From the NCBI GenBank assembly GCA_020853095.1, contig JADYZN010000026.1, positions 1-64,000 of the forward strand: a stretch of DNA of 64,000 nt, in the 5' to 3' direction. Positions within the stretch are counted from its first letter, which is position 1, and each line of letters opens with the position of its first letter. Shown in pieces: positions 25,118-34,147 of the stretch. The notes beneath the pieces were generated by a model, which saw nothing but the letters and a program-made list of their open reading frames with translations, was not told the origin of the DNA and ran no database searches. The stretch comes from Phycisphaerales bacterium (GTDB lineage Bacteria; Planctomycetota; Phycisphaerae; Tepidisphaerales; Tepidisphaeraceae). The translations under genes and the position numbers were made by a program.

Positions 25118-26862
25118 GCAACGAAGAATTGATGGCGAAGATCGGGCAGAGCACCGAGGACACGGAATTTTATACGCCGATGCCGCCTGGCTATCGAAAG
25201 GGCCGGCACAAGTTTGTCGTCGTGGTGGGGACGGTGATGAGCGGGCTGGGTAAGGGGATATTTTCCTCATCGCTTGCCAAGTTGTTGCAGGACAAGGGGT
25301 TGAAGGTCGCTCCGATCAAGATGGAGGGGTATCTCAACATTGATTCGGGAACGTTGAACCCTTATCGCCATGGAGAGGTCTTTGTGCTGGATGATGGCAT
25401 GGAGACGGACATGGACCTTGGGACGTACGAGCGGTTGCTGGATCAGGATTTGTCGGCCGCCAATTTCACGACCAACGGGCAGATTCTTTCGGGCGTGCTG
25501 AAAAAAGAGAGGGAAGGGGGATACCTGGGCCGGGATGTGCAGGTGATTCCGCACGTGACCGGCGAGGTGAAGCTGAAATTGCGGGAATTGGCGGTCAAAA
25601 CGCAGGCGGATGTCGTCTTCGTCGAGGTCGGCGGAACGGTGGGGGACTACGAGAACTCGTTTTATCTGGAAGCCTGCCGGCAGTTGGCCTATGAGGAGGG
25701 GGAGGATGCGGTCTGTTTCGTGGCGCTGACGTACGTCCTGGAGCCGGGGACGCTGGGTGAGCAAAAGAGCAAGGCGGCGCAGCTGGGGATGAAACGGCTG
25801 ATGGAGATGGGCATCATGCCCGACATCATCGCCTGCCGGGCGAGCAATCCGGTCAATGACACGGTTCGGCAGAAGATTTCGATGTACACCAACGTGCCGA
25901 TGAAGCGGGTGTTTTCGATGCACGATGTCGAGAGCATCTACCTGATTCCCGAATCGCTGCGGTCGGCCGGGATGGACCGTGAAGTCCTGACGATGCTGCA
26001 ACTGCACGATCACGTGGACCAGCGTGCCGAGGATCAGGCTCGATTGAAATGGCGCTGGTTTGTGGACCGCATCGGCAAGGCCCGCAGGGAAATCACCATC
26101 GGCGTCACCGGCAAATACACCAGCCTGCGGGATGCCTATGCGAGCATCATCAAGGCCGTGGAGCACAGCGGCGTTCATCATGGGGTGGAGGTGAAGCTCA
26201 AATGGCTCGACACCACCAACGTGGACGCCTCCAGCGTCGCCCGAAGGCTGGAGGGTTGTCACGGGATCATCGTGCCGGGCGGGTTTGGGGTGCGCGGGGC
26301 CGAAGGGAAGATCGAGTGCATCCGTTATGCGAGGGAGAACCGCCTGCCGTACCTGGGGTTGTGCCTGGGATTCCAGATGGCGGTGATTGAGTACGCCCGC
26401 AACGTCTGCGGGTTGAACGGGGCCAACAGCACGGAATTTGATCCGCGTTGCGCCCATCCGGTGATCGACATCCTGCCGGAGCAAAAGAAGATCGAGGGGC
26501 TGGGGGGCAACATGCGGCTGGGGGGCAAGGATGTGATCCTGAAGCCCAACACGGTGGCGTGGCGGTTGTTTGATGAGTCGGAATCGATCCGGCTGCGGTT
26601 TCGCCATCGCTACGAGGTGGACCCCAAGTACATCCAGACGTTGGAAGAACACGGGCTGATCTTCAGCGGCCGGGCGCCGAACCATCCGATCATGCAGATA
26701 CTGGAATTGCCGGCGGAGGCTCATCCGTTTTTCATGGGCACGCAGGCGCATCCGGAGCTGACCAGCCGGCCGTTGCGGCCGCAGCCGATGTTCATGGGGC
26801 TGGTGAAAGCGGCGATGGAGTATGCCGAGCATGGCAGGACGGTGGCCGTGGCGGGGCGGTGA
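25114..26862 (+). CDS. pyrG: CTP synthase
   Basis: A 582-residue enzyme converting UTP and glutamine to CTP. The N-terminal synthetase domain has the P-loop VVVGTVMSGLGKGIFSSSLA and the UTP/Mg site KMEGYLNIDSGTLNPYRHGE, a variant of the usual PYLNVDPGTMSPFQHGE. The glutamine amidotransferase domain has VPGGFGVRG, the nucleophile Cys in LGLCLGFQ, and the His/Glu of TQAHPELTSRP. An N-terminal extension of about 25 residues precedes the P-loop. It sits between kdsB and a TIM-barrel isomerase in one operon. Confidence 0.96.
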   Translation: MSNEELMAKIGQSTEDTEFYTPMPPGYRKGRHKFVVVVGTVMSGLGKGIFSSSLAKLLQDKGLKVAPIKMEGYLNIDSGTLNPYRHGEVFVLDDGMETDMDLGTYERLLDQDLSAANFTTNGQILSGVLKKEREGGYLGRDVQVIPHVTGEVKLKLRELAVKTQADVVFVEVGGTVGDYENSFYLEACRQLAYEEGEDAVCFVALTYVLEPGTLGEQKSKAAQLGMKRLMEMGIMPDIIACRASNPVNDTVRQKISMYTNVPMKRVFSMHDVESIYLIPESLRSAGMDREVLTMLQLHDHVDQRAEDQARLKWRWFVDRIGKARREITIGVTGKYTSLRDAYASIIKAVEHSGVHHGVEVKLKWLDTTNVDASSVARRLEGCHGIIVPGGFGVRGAEGKIECIRYARENRLPYLGLCLGFQMAVIEYARNVCGLNGANSTEFDPRCAHPVIDILPEQKKIEGLGGNMRLGGKDVILKPNTVAWRLFDESESIRLRFRHRYEVDPKYIQTLEEHGLIFSGRAPNHPIMQILELPAEAHPFFMGTQAHPELTSRPLRPQPMFMGLVKAAMEYAEHGRTVAVAGR

Positions 26863-27593
26863 TGATGAAATTCGCCTTCAGCACGTCGTTGTGCCCTCAA
26901 TGGGACATGGAAACATTGGCCGGGCGGGCGCGCGAACTGGGATATGAAGGGGTGGAATTGATCGCCGGTCGCGGTTTCGCCAACGATCCGGAATTGACCG
27001 ATCCGCAAAAAACCGGCGGGATTTTTCAATCGGCCGGCGTGAAGGTGGCCTGCCTGGCATCGGATGTGGCGTTGATGCAGGATGCGAAGGCGGATACGGC
27101 GGCGGCAGGGCGGGTTGGACGATTGATCGATCTGGCCGCCCGGTTGCAATGCCGTGGGGTGAAGATCAGGGATGTTCATGTGTTGCCCCGCCAGAGCCTC
27201 TCGGCCGCGGGAATGGCGCTGGGGGACTGGCTGGCGAAGCTCGGCGATGCGGCGGCGGAAAAGGGGACGGTGCTGGGGGTGGAAAACGCGATCACATTCC
27301 GCACCGCGGGTGGTTTGTGGACCCTCCTGGAACGATTGGGCCATTCGGCCGTCGGCGCGGCATGGGATGTTCACAGCGCGGATGGGGCGGGCGAATCTCC
27401 CTGGACCAGCGTGCCGACGCTCAACAGCCGGATCGTCTATGCGACGGTGAAGGAAGGGAAGGCGGACGTTCGCGGATTTATGGAGCGGCTGCGCGGGATC
27501 GGATATGCGGGGTGGGTCACGGTTCATGCTCCGCCGGATCAACTGGCCGATTCGCTGACCCGCCTGCGCGGGTGGGGCGGGGTTGGCAAGTAA
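26862..27593 (+). CDS. Sugar phosphate isomerase/epimerase-like TIM barrel
   Basis: A 243-residue protein of the xylose-isomerase-like TIM-barrel superfamily: the N-terminal strand MKFAFSTSLCPQWDMETLAG, then GYEGVELI, LGVENAI and GYAGWVTVH, with Glu and Asp/His positions for a divalent metal. Its start overlaps the pyrG stop (TGATG), so it is translated with pyrG. Substrate is unknown; members act on ketoses, inosose or hydroxypyruvate. It is shorter than most family members (about 270-280 residues). Confidence 0.75.
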   Translation: MMKFAFSTSLCPQWDMETLAGRARELGYEGVELIAGRGFANDPELTDPQKTGGIFQSAGVKVACLASDVALMQDAKADTAAAGRVGRLIDLAARLQCRGVKIRDVHVLPRQSLSAAGMALGDWLAKLGDAAAEKGTVLGVENAITFRTAGGLWTLLERLGHSAVGAAWDVHSADGAGESPWTSVPTLNSRIVYATVKEGKADVRGFMERLRGIGYAGWVTVHAPPDQLADSLTRLRGWGGVGK

Positions 27594-27653
27594 AGGGGAT
27601 TTCACGGCATCTGGCCGTGTGGGGGCACTTGGGATATGGTACGCTTCTGAACC

Positions 27654-28427
27654 ATGCAACCGGCGCAACCGCACAGCGAGGCACAACACGATTCGGCGGG
27701 GTCGAACCCGATGGTCCCGCCGCGCCCGGTCAATGGGCCGATCCGCCGCCGTGCCTGGAACGAACCTCGCGTACGATTCTGGTGGGCCAGCGGGTTGATC
27801 CTGCTGGTGATCGCGATGGGATTTGCGATCGACATGGGCGCTGAATGGATCAACTGGCGCGGATTGATCCTGCATGGTCAAAAAGTCACCGCGGAGGTGG
27901 TGGAATTGGGTGGCGTGACGCGCGCCGCGATGATGGCCCCCAATACGCCGGTCAAACTTGCATTTGAGCTGGATGGCCAATCCCACACCGTCGCCGGCGT
28001 GTTGGATGGCCGCACCGAATTCATCCGCACCCACGACCGCGTGCCGATTTACGTTGATCCGGCCGATCCTTCCAGTTGGACGGCCTTGATGGAGGTTCCC
28101 CCGTTGAGCCGGCAGCTTCTGGCGGTCTGGATCACCCTGCCGCTTGCGCTGGTGTTGCTGGCGGTGGCGGTGGCAATGCGGGGCGGCCTGCTGCGATTGT
28201 GGCGGGATGGACAGGCCGAATCGGCGCTGGTGTTGCAAAGCCAGCACAGCGCGCTGGCCCCGCTGTCGCGAATGGTGCGATGCACGCCGGCCGATGAGAG
28301 CGACACGCGGGTCTTCAGCGTATTCGTGCCGCAGCGCTGCGGCGTCCCACAGCGCGGGCAGGCGATCTGGATTATCCGTTCGGGCAACCGTGCCATGGCG
28401 GCGGAGTTGTTCACAGCGCGTTCATGA
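27654..28427 (+). CDS. DUF3592-like membrane protein
   Basis: A 257-residue protein with one transmembrane helix near residues 43-65 and a second at 158-178, flanking a domain of about 85 residues (GQKVTAEVVELGGVTRAAM, KLAFELDGQSHTVAGVLDG, RVPIYVDPADPSSW) that fits DUF3592. The C-terminal part is probably a second beta domain. It overlaps the RodA/FtsW start by four bases and may act with it. No function is established for the family. Confidence 0.6.
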   Translation: MQPAQPHSEAQHDSAGSNPMVPPRPVNGPIRRRAWNEPRVRFWWASGLILLVIAMGFAIDMGAEWINWRGLILHGQKVTAEVVELGGVTRAAMMAPNTPVKLAFELDGQSHTVAGVLDGRTEFIRTHDRVPIYVDPADPSSWTALMEVPPLSRQLLAVWITLPLALVLLAVAVAMRGGLLRLWRDGQAESALVLQSQHSALAPLSRMVRCTPADESDTRVFSVFVPQRCGVPQRGQAIWIIRSGNRAMAAELFTARS

Positions 28428-29626
28428 ACCGGATCTGGCGACAACTGGCAATCGCGACCAACTGGCCGATTCTGGTGGCGGTCGCGGTCCTCTCCACGCT
28501 GGGGGCGATCAGCATCTGGGCCGACCAGCAGCCGGGTGGAACCAGCGACGGCCCCAAGCAGGTGATCTTCATCGGCATCGGCGTCGCGTGTCTGGCGGCG
28601 TTTCAGGCGGTCAATTATCTGAAAATCGGTCGATACGCCTGGCCGTTTTACCTGGTCTCCCTGGCCTTGATCGGCTACACCGTCGCGGGGGCGATGATCG
28701 GCGGCCAGCGCCCGCTGCCGTTGGTCAGCCGGATCAACGGCGCATACGCATGGATCAATTTCGGCCCTTTCAGCCTGCAACCGGCCGAGCTGATGAAAAT
28801 CGCCTTCATCATGGTGCTGGCGCGCTATTTGCGATTTCGCTCCAATTATCGCACGTTTCGCGGTTTGCTGGCCCCCTTCGCCCTGGCGTTGGTTCCCCTG
28901 GCATTGATCCTCAAGCAGCCGGACCTGGGGACCGCGTTGACGTTCATCCCCGCCCTGTTCGCGATGCTTTTTGTCGCCGGGGCGAAAATCCGTCACCTGC
29001 TGTCGATCATCGGCCTGCTGCTGTTCATGGGCATCGTCGCGTGGTTCAGCGGGCCAAGATCGGAAGGGGCGCCGGGGCTGCCGGTGTTGCGTCATCTGCC
29101 GGCCGTCATCAAGGCCTATCAGCGCGACCGCGTCTACGCGATGTTCTCCTCCGATCCGCGCACGCTGCAGGGCACGGGGTTTCAGCAGCAGGGGGCATTG
29201 ACGGCCATGGGGTCCGGCGGATGGGCCGGCAAGGGGGTGGGCGTCATTCCGGTGGGCCGACACGTCCCCGAACGCCACAACGACATGATCTTCGCCCTGA
29301 TCGGCGAACAGTTCGGCCTGTTTGGGTCGGTGGTGGTGCTGGTGTCCTACATCATTCTCTTCGCCGCGGGGATCGAGATCGCCGCCGCCACGCGCGAACC
29401 GTTTGGCCGGCTGGTGGCGCTGGGCGTGGTGGCGCTGCTGGCGGGACAGACCTTTTTGAATCTGTCGGTGGCGATGAAACTGATGCCGGTCACGGGCGTG
29501 ACGTTGCCGTTTGTCAGCTATGGTGGATCATCCCTGCTGGCCAGTTTCATGGCCGCCGGTTTGCTCCTGAACATCGGCCAGAACCGCCCGCTGGTGATGG
29601 CGCGCGAATCGTTCCAGTTTGATTAA
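28424..29626 (+). CDS. rodA: RodA/FtsW/SpoVE family peptidoglycan glycosyltransferase
   Basis: A 400-residue SEDS protein with about ten transmembrane helices. It shows the family segments GPFSLQPAELMKIAFIM, LKQPDLGTALTFIPALFAML, VPERHNDMIFALIGEQFG and LPFVSYGGSSLLASFMA. SEDS proteins polymerise lipid II. RodA and FtsW are not separable with certainty here: the lack of division genes and the absence of a cytoplasmic C-terminal tail favour RodA. A penicillin-binding partner is not adjacent. Confidence 0.88.
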   Translation: MNRIWRQLAIATNWPILVAVAVLSTLGAISIWADQQPGGTSDGPKQVIFIGIGVACLAAFQAVNYLKIGRYAWPFYLVSLALIGYTVAGAMIGGQRPLPLVSRINGAYAWINFGPFSLQPAELMKIAFIMVLARYLRFRSNYRTFRGLLAPFALALVPLALILKQPDLGTALTFIPALFAMLFVAGAKIRHLLSIIGLLLFMGIVAWFSGPRSEGAPGLPVLRHLPAVIKAYQRDRVYAMFSSDPRTLQGTGFQQQGALTAMGSGGWAGKGVGVIPVGRHVPERHNDMIFALIGEQFGLFGSVVVLVSYIILFAAGIEIAAATREPFGRLVALGVVALLAGQTFLNLSVAMKLMPVTGVTLPFVSYGGSSLLASFMAAGLLLNIGQNRPLVMARESFQFD

Positions 29627-29706
29627 ACCCGCCGGCAAATTCCAACCCGCCATCGCCGTCGGGCCGTTCGTTGACAGCCCGCGCCCCCACCCATACATTC
29701 GCCTCC

Positions 29707-30270
29707 ATGAAGCATCTGGTGTGGGCGGCGATCGGGTTGTTGATGGCGATGGGCTGTCAGCAGCCGCTGGACATGATGATGGTGGATGCGCCGTCGGAAG
29801 CAAACGTTCTTGGGCCGGCTTCGATGCGGATTCACCCGATCTTCACCCAGCCCCGCGACTGGACCGGCGACGCCCGGCCCGATGGCATCGAGGCCCTGGT
29901 TGAATTCCTGGACCAGTTCGGCGATCCCACCAAGGCATCCGGGCGGGTTTATTTTGAGCTGTTTGAATACCAGCCCGGCTCGCCCGATCCCCGCGGCGAA
30001 CGCCTGGTCAATCCATGGGCCGCATCGCTCGACACGCCGGACGATCAGCGCCAACACTGGGACCGCACCAGCCGGGCCTATTCGTTTTTGCTGGCCTATC
30101 CTTCGATCGACCCCGCCCGGACGTACGTCCTGACCGCCACCTTTGAACGCACCGGTGGCGGCCGGTTTTTCGATCGCGTCATTCTCGAACCCCATCGTCA
30201 GGAGCCTCGCCGTGACGCCGCCCAACCCCCGGCCGCCAGCCGACCCACAACCCGATCTGTCGCGCCTTGA
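29707..30270 (+). CDS. Hypothetical lipoprotein
   Basis: A 187-residue lipoprotein: MKHLVWAAIGLLMAMGC has a signal peptide with lipobox at C17. The body has beta-strand-rich stretches (GRVYFELFEYQPGSPDPRG, YVLTATFERTGGGRFFD) resembling a family of small planctomycete lipoproteins. The C-terminus is Arg/Pro-rich, and its last 59 bases overlap the start of the downstream kinase gene in another frame. Not recognised beyond that. Confidence 0.65.
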   Translation: MKHLVWAAIGLLMAMGCQQPLDMMMVDAPSEANVLGPASMRIHPIFTQPRDWTGDARPDGIEALVEFLDQFGDPTKASGRVYFELFEYQPGSPDPRGERLVNPWAASLDTPDDQRQHWDRTSRAYSFLLAYPSIDPARTYVLTATFERTGGGRFFDRVILEPHRQEPRRDAAQPPAASRPTTRSVAP

Positions 30271-31702
30271 TCCCGTTCCGGTCCTGCTCCGGCGGCTTGC
30301 CGGGGAACTGTCGGCCGAATTGAACCCGGCGCTGCCCCTGCGCCTCAGCCGAGCGCCCGGCCGGCTCGACGTCATGGGCGGCATCGCCGATTACACCGGT
30401 TCGCTGGTCTGCGAAATGCCGCTGGACCGCGCCGCGGCGGTGGCATTGCAGGAACGCGCCGACCGCCAGCTTCGCATCTTTTCGTTCAACCTGCTCGATG
30501 AGCACCAGCCGTTCACCTTTGGGATGCCGCTTGAAGCGCTGGCCGATCATTCGGCCCAGACCCTGCGCCGTGAATTTGCCCAGCCCGGCCGGCGCTGGGC
30601 GGGGTACATCGCCGGGTGTCTGTTCATTCTGCACGAACAGAAGCTGATCGATCTCCGCGACCCGGCCGTCCGCGGGTTGAATCTCGCCCTTTACAGCACC
30701 GTTCCTCTGGGCGCGGGCATCAGCTCATCGGCCGCCATTGAAGTGGCCACCATGATGAATCTGCGCGATCATTTTGGGCTGGCCAGTGCGTTGGACCCGC
30801 TCAAACTGGCGGCGATGTGCCAGTCGGTTGAAAATCGCATCGTCGGCGCCCCCTGCGGCATCATGGACCAGGTGGCCAGTTGTGCCGGCCGGCCGGGGAC
30901 GTTGATGCGGCTCCAGTGCCAACCCCACACCCTGTTGCCCGAACTGCCGCTGCCGCAAGGCATTCGCGTCATCGGCATCAACTCCAACGTCAAACATTCC
31001 GTCGGCGGCGGCCAATACGGCAAAACCCGATGTGCCGCCTTCATGGCCCATTCGATCATCCTGTCCAAGATGCGACAGATCGGCCACGCCGCCGGCAAAC
31101 AACTGACCGAAGACCCTCTGCGCGGCTATCTGGCCAATCTTCCCCTGGACGATTACAAGCGATATTTCCGCCAGTATCTGCCCAAACAGATGAAGGGAAT
31201 CGACTTTCTCAATCAGTACGGCCCCACCATCGACGCCGCGACGGCCGTCCATCCCGACCATGAATACACCGTTCAGCAGGCCGCAGATCACCATGTTTTT
31301 GAAGCCCATCGCGTCCGCAATTTCGTGCAATTTCTGGAACAGGCCAACCAGTTGCCCCCGGACAGCCCCGATCGTTTCATCCTGTTCGACAAGGCCGGCC
31401 ACCTGATGTACGCCTCGCATCTGTCCTACACCAACGACGCCCTGTTGGGCGCCGATGAATGCGATCTGCTGGTGGAGTTGGTTCGCAAACATGAACCCAA
31501 GGGGCTTTATGGCGCCAAAATCACCGGCGGCGGCAGCGGCGGGACGGTCGCCATTCTCGCCGACATCTCCTCAAAATCCGATGAGGCGTTGAACCAGATC
31601 ATGGCCGAATACAAGGATCGCACCGGCCGAACGCCCGAAGCCTTTCTCCATTCCAGTTCCGGCGCCTGGCAGGTCGGGACGATATTGAGCAAATCCACCT
31701 GA
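30212..31702 (+). CDS. L-arabinokinase-like GHMP sugar kinase
   Basis: A 496-residue GHMP kinase. The sequence LSRAPGRLDVMGGIADYTGS is near-identical in form to the signature of plant L-arabinokinase (ARA1) rather than to galactokinase (GRVNLIGEHTDY). The phosphate-binding loop VPLGAGISSSAAIEVATM, the segment VENRIVGAPCGIMDQVAS, a long insert and GLYGAKITGGGSGGTV follow the arabinokinase order. The start is GTG at 30212, seven bases after AGGAG; ATG at 30143 lacks a site. It probably phosphorylates a free pentose or hexose at C1. Next to an inositol-monophosphatase-family enzyme, a sugar phosphate pathway is possible. Confidence 0.75.
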   Translation: MTPPNPRPPADPQPDLSRLDPVPVLLRRLAGELSAELNPALPLRLSRAPGRLDVMGGIADYTGSLVCEMPLDRAAAVALQERADRQLRIFSFNLLDEHQPFTFGMPLEALADHSAQTLRREFAQPGRRWAGYIAGCLFILHEQKLIDLRDPAVRGLNLALYSTVPLGAGISSSAAIEVATMMNLRDHFGLASALDPLKLAAMCQSVENRIVGAPCGIMDQVASCAGRPGTLMRLQCQPHTLLPELPLPQGIRVIGINSNVKHSVGGGQYGKTRCAAFMAHSIILSKMRQIGHAAGKQLTEDPLRGYLANLPLDDYKRYFRQYLPKQMKGIDFLNQYGPTIDAATAVHPDHEYTVQQAADHHVFEAHRVRNFVQFLEQANQLPPDSPDRFILFDKAGHLMYASHLSYTNDALLGADECDLLVELVRKHEPKGLYGAKITGGGSGGTVAILADISSKSDEALNQIMAEYKDRTGRTPEAFLHSSSGAWQVGTILSKST

Positions 31703-31715
31703 ACAATAAAATAAC

Positions 31716-32714
31716 ATGCTCCCCAACCCCCAATCCATCGTCGATCACCTTCGTCAGTTGCAGCGATTGATTCGTCAGGCGCTGATCGATGGCCGATCCA
31801 GACCCAACCTCGAACAGGTCAACCGCGCCACCGCCGCCGACACCATTTATCAGTTGGATGTGCTGATCGAACCGGTGGTGGAGGAGTATTGCGATCGGTG
31901 GGGGCGCGAGATTCCGCTGGTCCTGATCGCCGAGGGGATCGAGCCGGAAACCGGCCGTGTTTTTCCTCATGGCACGCGACAGGAGGATGCGCCCCTGCGT
32001 GTCATCATTGATCCGGTCGATGGCACGCGCGGCATCATGTACGACAAGCGCCCCGCGTGGGCGCTGGCCGGCGTCGCCGCCAACAAAGGTTCCGCCACCC
32101 GGTTGTCCGACATCGAAGTGGCCGTCATGACCGAATTGCCCACCAGCAAGATGGGGTGGTCCGACGTCCTGTGGGCCGTTCGCGGCCAGGGCGCGCACGC
32201 CCTGCGCGACGATCTGCGCACCGGCCAGTCCGACACGTTGCCGATTCGTCCCAGCCAGGCCCAATCCATCGCCCACGGTTTTGCGATGATTTCCAACTTT
32301 TTCCCCGGCACGAAGGTCATGGCCAGCGAATTGATGGAGCGCATCGCCAGCCAATTGCTTGGGCCGGCCGATGTCACCAAGGCGATGGTCTTTGAAGATC
32401 AATACATCTCCACCGGCGGCCAGTTTTACGAATTGATCATGGGGCACGACCGGTTCAACGCCGACCTTCGGCCATTGTTCTATCAATGCAATCGCAACCC
32501 CGAAGGGCTTTGCTGTCACCCCTATGACTGTGCCACGCTGCTGATCGCACAGGAGGCCGGCATCGCCATCACCAACGGCCTGGGCCGGCCGCTGGATGGC
32601 CCCCTCGACACCACCACCGGACTTTCGTGGGCCGGTTATGCCAATCCCACCCTTCGCGGCCAGATCGAACCGATCGTCCGGCAATTCTTCCGCGATCACG
32701 GGATCGATCCCTGA
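31716..32714 (+). CDS. Inositol-monophosphatase/FBPase superfamily protein
   Basis: A 332-residue protein with the metal site of the FIG superfamily: Glu in LVLIAEGIEP and the loop IIDPVDGTRG, which matches the DPxDGT signature, plus a later CHPYDCATLLIAQEAGIAI and LSWAGYANP. It should dephosphorylate a sugar or inositol phosphate in a metal-dependent way. It follows the arabinokinase-like gene by 13 bases, so the two may act on the same small sugar phosphate. The precise substrate cannot be told. Confidence 0.82.
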   Translation: MLPNPQSIVDHLRQLQRLIRQALIDGRSRPNLEQVNRATAADTIYQLDVLIEPVVEEYCDRWGREIPLVLIAEGIEPETGRVFPHGTRQEDAPLRVIIDPVDGTRGIMYDKRPAWALAGVAANKGSATRLSDIEVAVMTELPTSKMGWSDVLWAVRGQGAHALRDDLRTGQSDTLPIRPSQAQSIAHGFAMISNFFPGTKVMASELMERIASQLLGPADVTKAMVFEDQYISTGGQFYELIMGHDRFNADLRPLFYQCNRNPEGLCCHPYDCATLLIAQEAGIAITNGLGRPLDGPLDTTTGLSWAGYANPTLRGQIEPIVRQFFRDHGIDP

Positions 32715-32821
32715 TCCCGCCGGCTTGCACTTTTCCCACAATCCTTAGAATGCCATCAGATGCCCGACCCGGAGATTATCCACCCCGGGCGGGATATGAT
32801 TGATTCACCAAGGAGAACCCC

Positions 32822-34144
32822 ATGCCCTCGAACACGAAAAGACCATCCGTTGACACCGCCGCCATCCACGCCGGCCAGGCCCCCGATTCGGCGACCCTCG
32901 CCCGCGCGGTTCCCATTTATCAAACCACCAGCTTCGTCTTCCAGGATGCCGACCACGCCGCCAACCTCTTTGCGCTCAAACAGTTCGGCAACATCTACAC
33001 GCGCATCATGAACCCCACCACGGACGTGCTGGAAAAACGGCTGGCCGCACTGCATGGCGGGGCGGGGGCATTGGCGGTCGCCTCCGGCATGTCCTCCATC
33101 TTCTACGCCATTATGAACATCGCCCGCGCCGGACAGAATTTCGTCTCCAGCAGCTATCTGTATGGCGGAACCGTCACCTTGTTCACCTCCACCCTCAAAC
33201 GCTTCGGCATCGAAGCCCGGCTGGTCGATTCCAGCAACCCCGCCAACGTCCAGAACGCCATCGACGACAACACTCGCCTGGTCTTCAGCGAATCGATCGG
33301 CAACCCCCGCAACAACGTCGATGATTTTTCCGCCATCGCGGAGATCGCCCATCGCCACCAGATTCCGTACATCATCGACAACACCGTCTCCCCGCCGCCG
33401 CTGTTCAACCCGTTCGATCACGGCGCGGACATCGCCGTCTACGCCCTGACCAAGATGATCGGCGGCCACGGCAACTCCATGGGCGGCGCGATCGTCGAAA
33501 AAGGGGATTTCGACTGGAAAAAAGCTGGAAAATTCCCCGAAATCACCGAACCCGACCCAACCTATCACGGCGTCAATTTCTGGGATGCGTTCGGCGGCCA
33601 CGAAAAAGCCGTCGCCCCCGGCATGGCCTACGTCCTCAAGGCCCGCTGCGGCCTGTTGCGCGACACCGGCGCCTGCCTCTCCCCGTTCAACAGCTTCCTG
33701 ATCCTCCAAGGGGCCGAAACGCTGCCGCTTCGCGCCCGCGCCCACGTCGCCAATGCCCAGAAAGTCGCGGAATATCTTTCCAAGCACCCGGCCGTCAGTT
33801 GGGTCAACTATCCCGGCCTGCCCTCCCACCCCGATTACGAACGCGCCAAAAAATATTTCCCCAAAGGCCCCGGCGCCATCATGGGCTTCGGCATCAAGGG
33901 AGGCCTGGAGGCCGGCCGCAAATTCATCAACTCCGTCAAAATGGCCTCCCACCTGGCCAACATCCTGGACGTGCGCACCCTGGTCATTCACCCCGCCAGC
34001 ACCACGCACCAGCAGCTTTCGCCGCAGGACCAGCAAAAGGCCGGCGTCACCCCCGATTACGTCCGCGTCTCGGTCGGCCTGGAGGATGTCAACGACATCA
34101 TCGCCGATCTCGATCAGGCGCTTCGGATTGCCACCACCGGATGA
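32822..34144 (+). CDS. metY: O-acetylhomoserine aminocarboxypropyltransferase (sulfhydrylase)
   Basis: A 440-residue PLP enzyme of the Cys/Met metabolism family, making homocysteine from O-acetylhomoserine and sulfide. [21 protein letters not shown] and [21 protein letters not shown] are typical of MetY, and the PLP Lys lies in [15 protein letters not shown]. The end [19 protein letters not shown] fits the family. AAGGAG lies six bases before the ATG. It begins a tight operon with metX and metW. Confidence 0.95.
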   Translation: MPSNTKRPSVDTAAIHAGQAPDSATLARAVPIYQTTSFVFQDADHAANLFALKQFGNIYTRIMNPTTDVLEKRLAALHGGAGALAVASGMSSIFYAIMNIARAGQNFVSSSYLYGGTVTLFTSTLKRFGIEARLVDSSNPANVQNAIDDNTRLVFSESIGNPRNNVDDFSAIAEIAHRHQIPYIIDNTVSPPPLFNPFDHGADIAVYALTKMIGGHGNSMGGAIVEKGDFDWKKAGKFPEITEPDPTYHGVNFWDAFGGHEKAVAPGMAYVLKARCGLLRDTGACLSPFNSFLILQGAETLPLRARAHVANAQKVAEYLSKHPAVSWVNYPGLPSHPDYERAKKYFPKGPGAIMGFGIKGGLEAGRKFINSVKMASHLANILDVRTLVIHPASTTHQQLSPQDQQKAGVTPDYVRVSVGLEDVNDIIADLDQALRIATTG

Positions 34145-34147
34145 TCC

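Noticed and set aside
25267-26832. 521-codon frame on the minus strand inside pyrG
   Set aside because: It lies fully antisense to a canonical CTP synthase and has no motif of its own.
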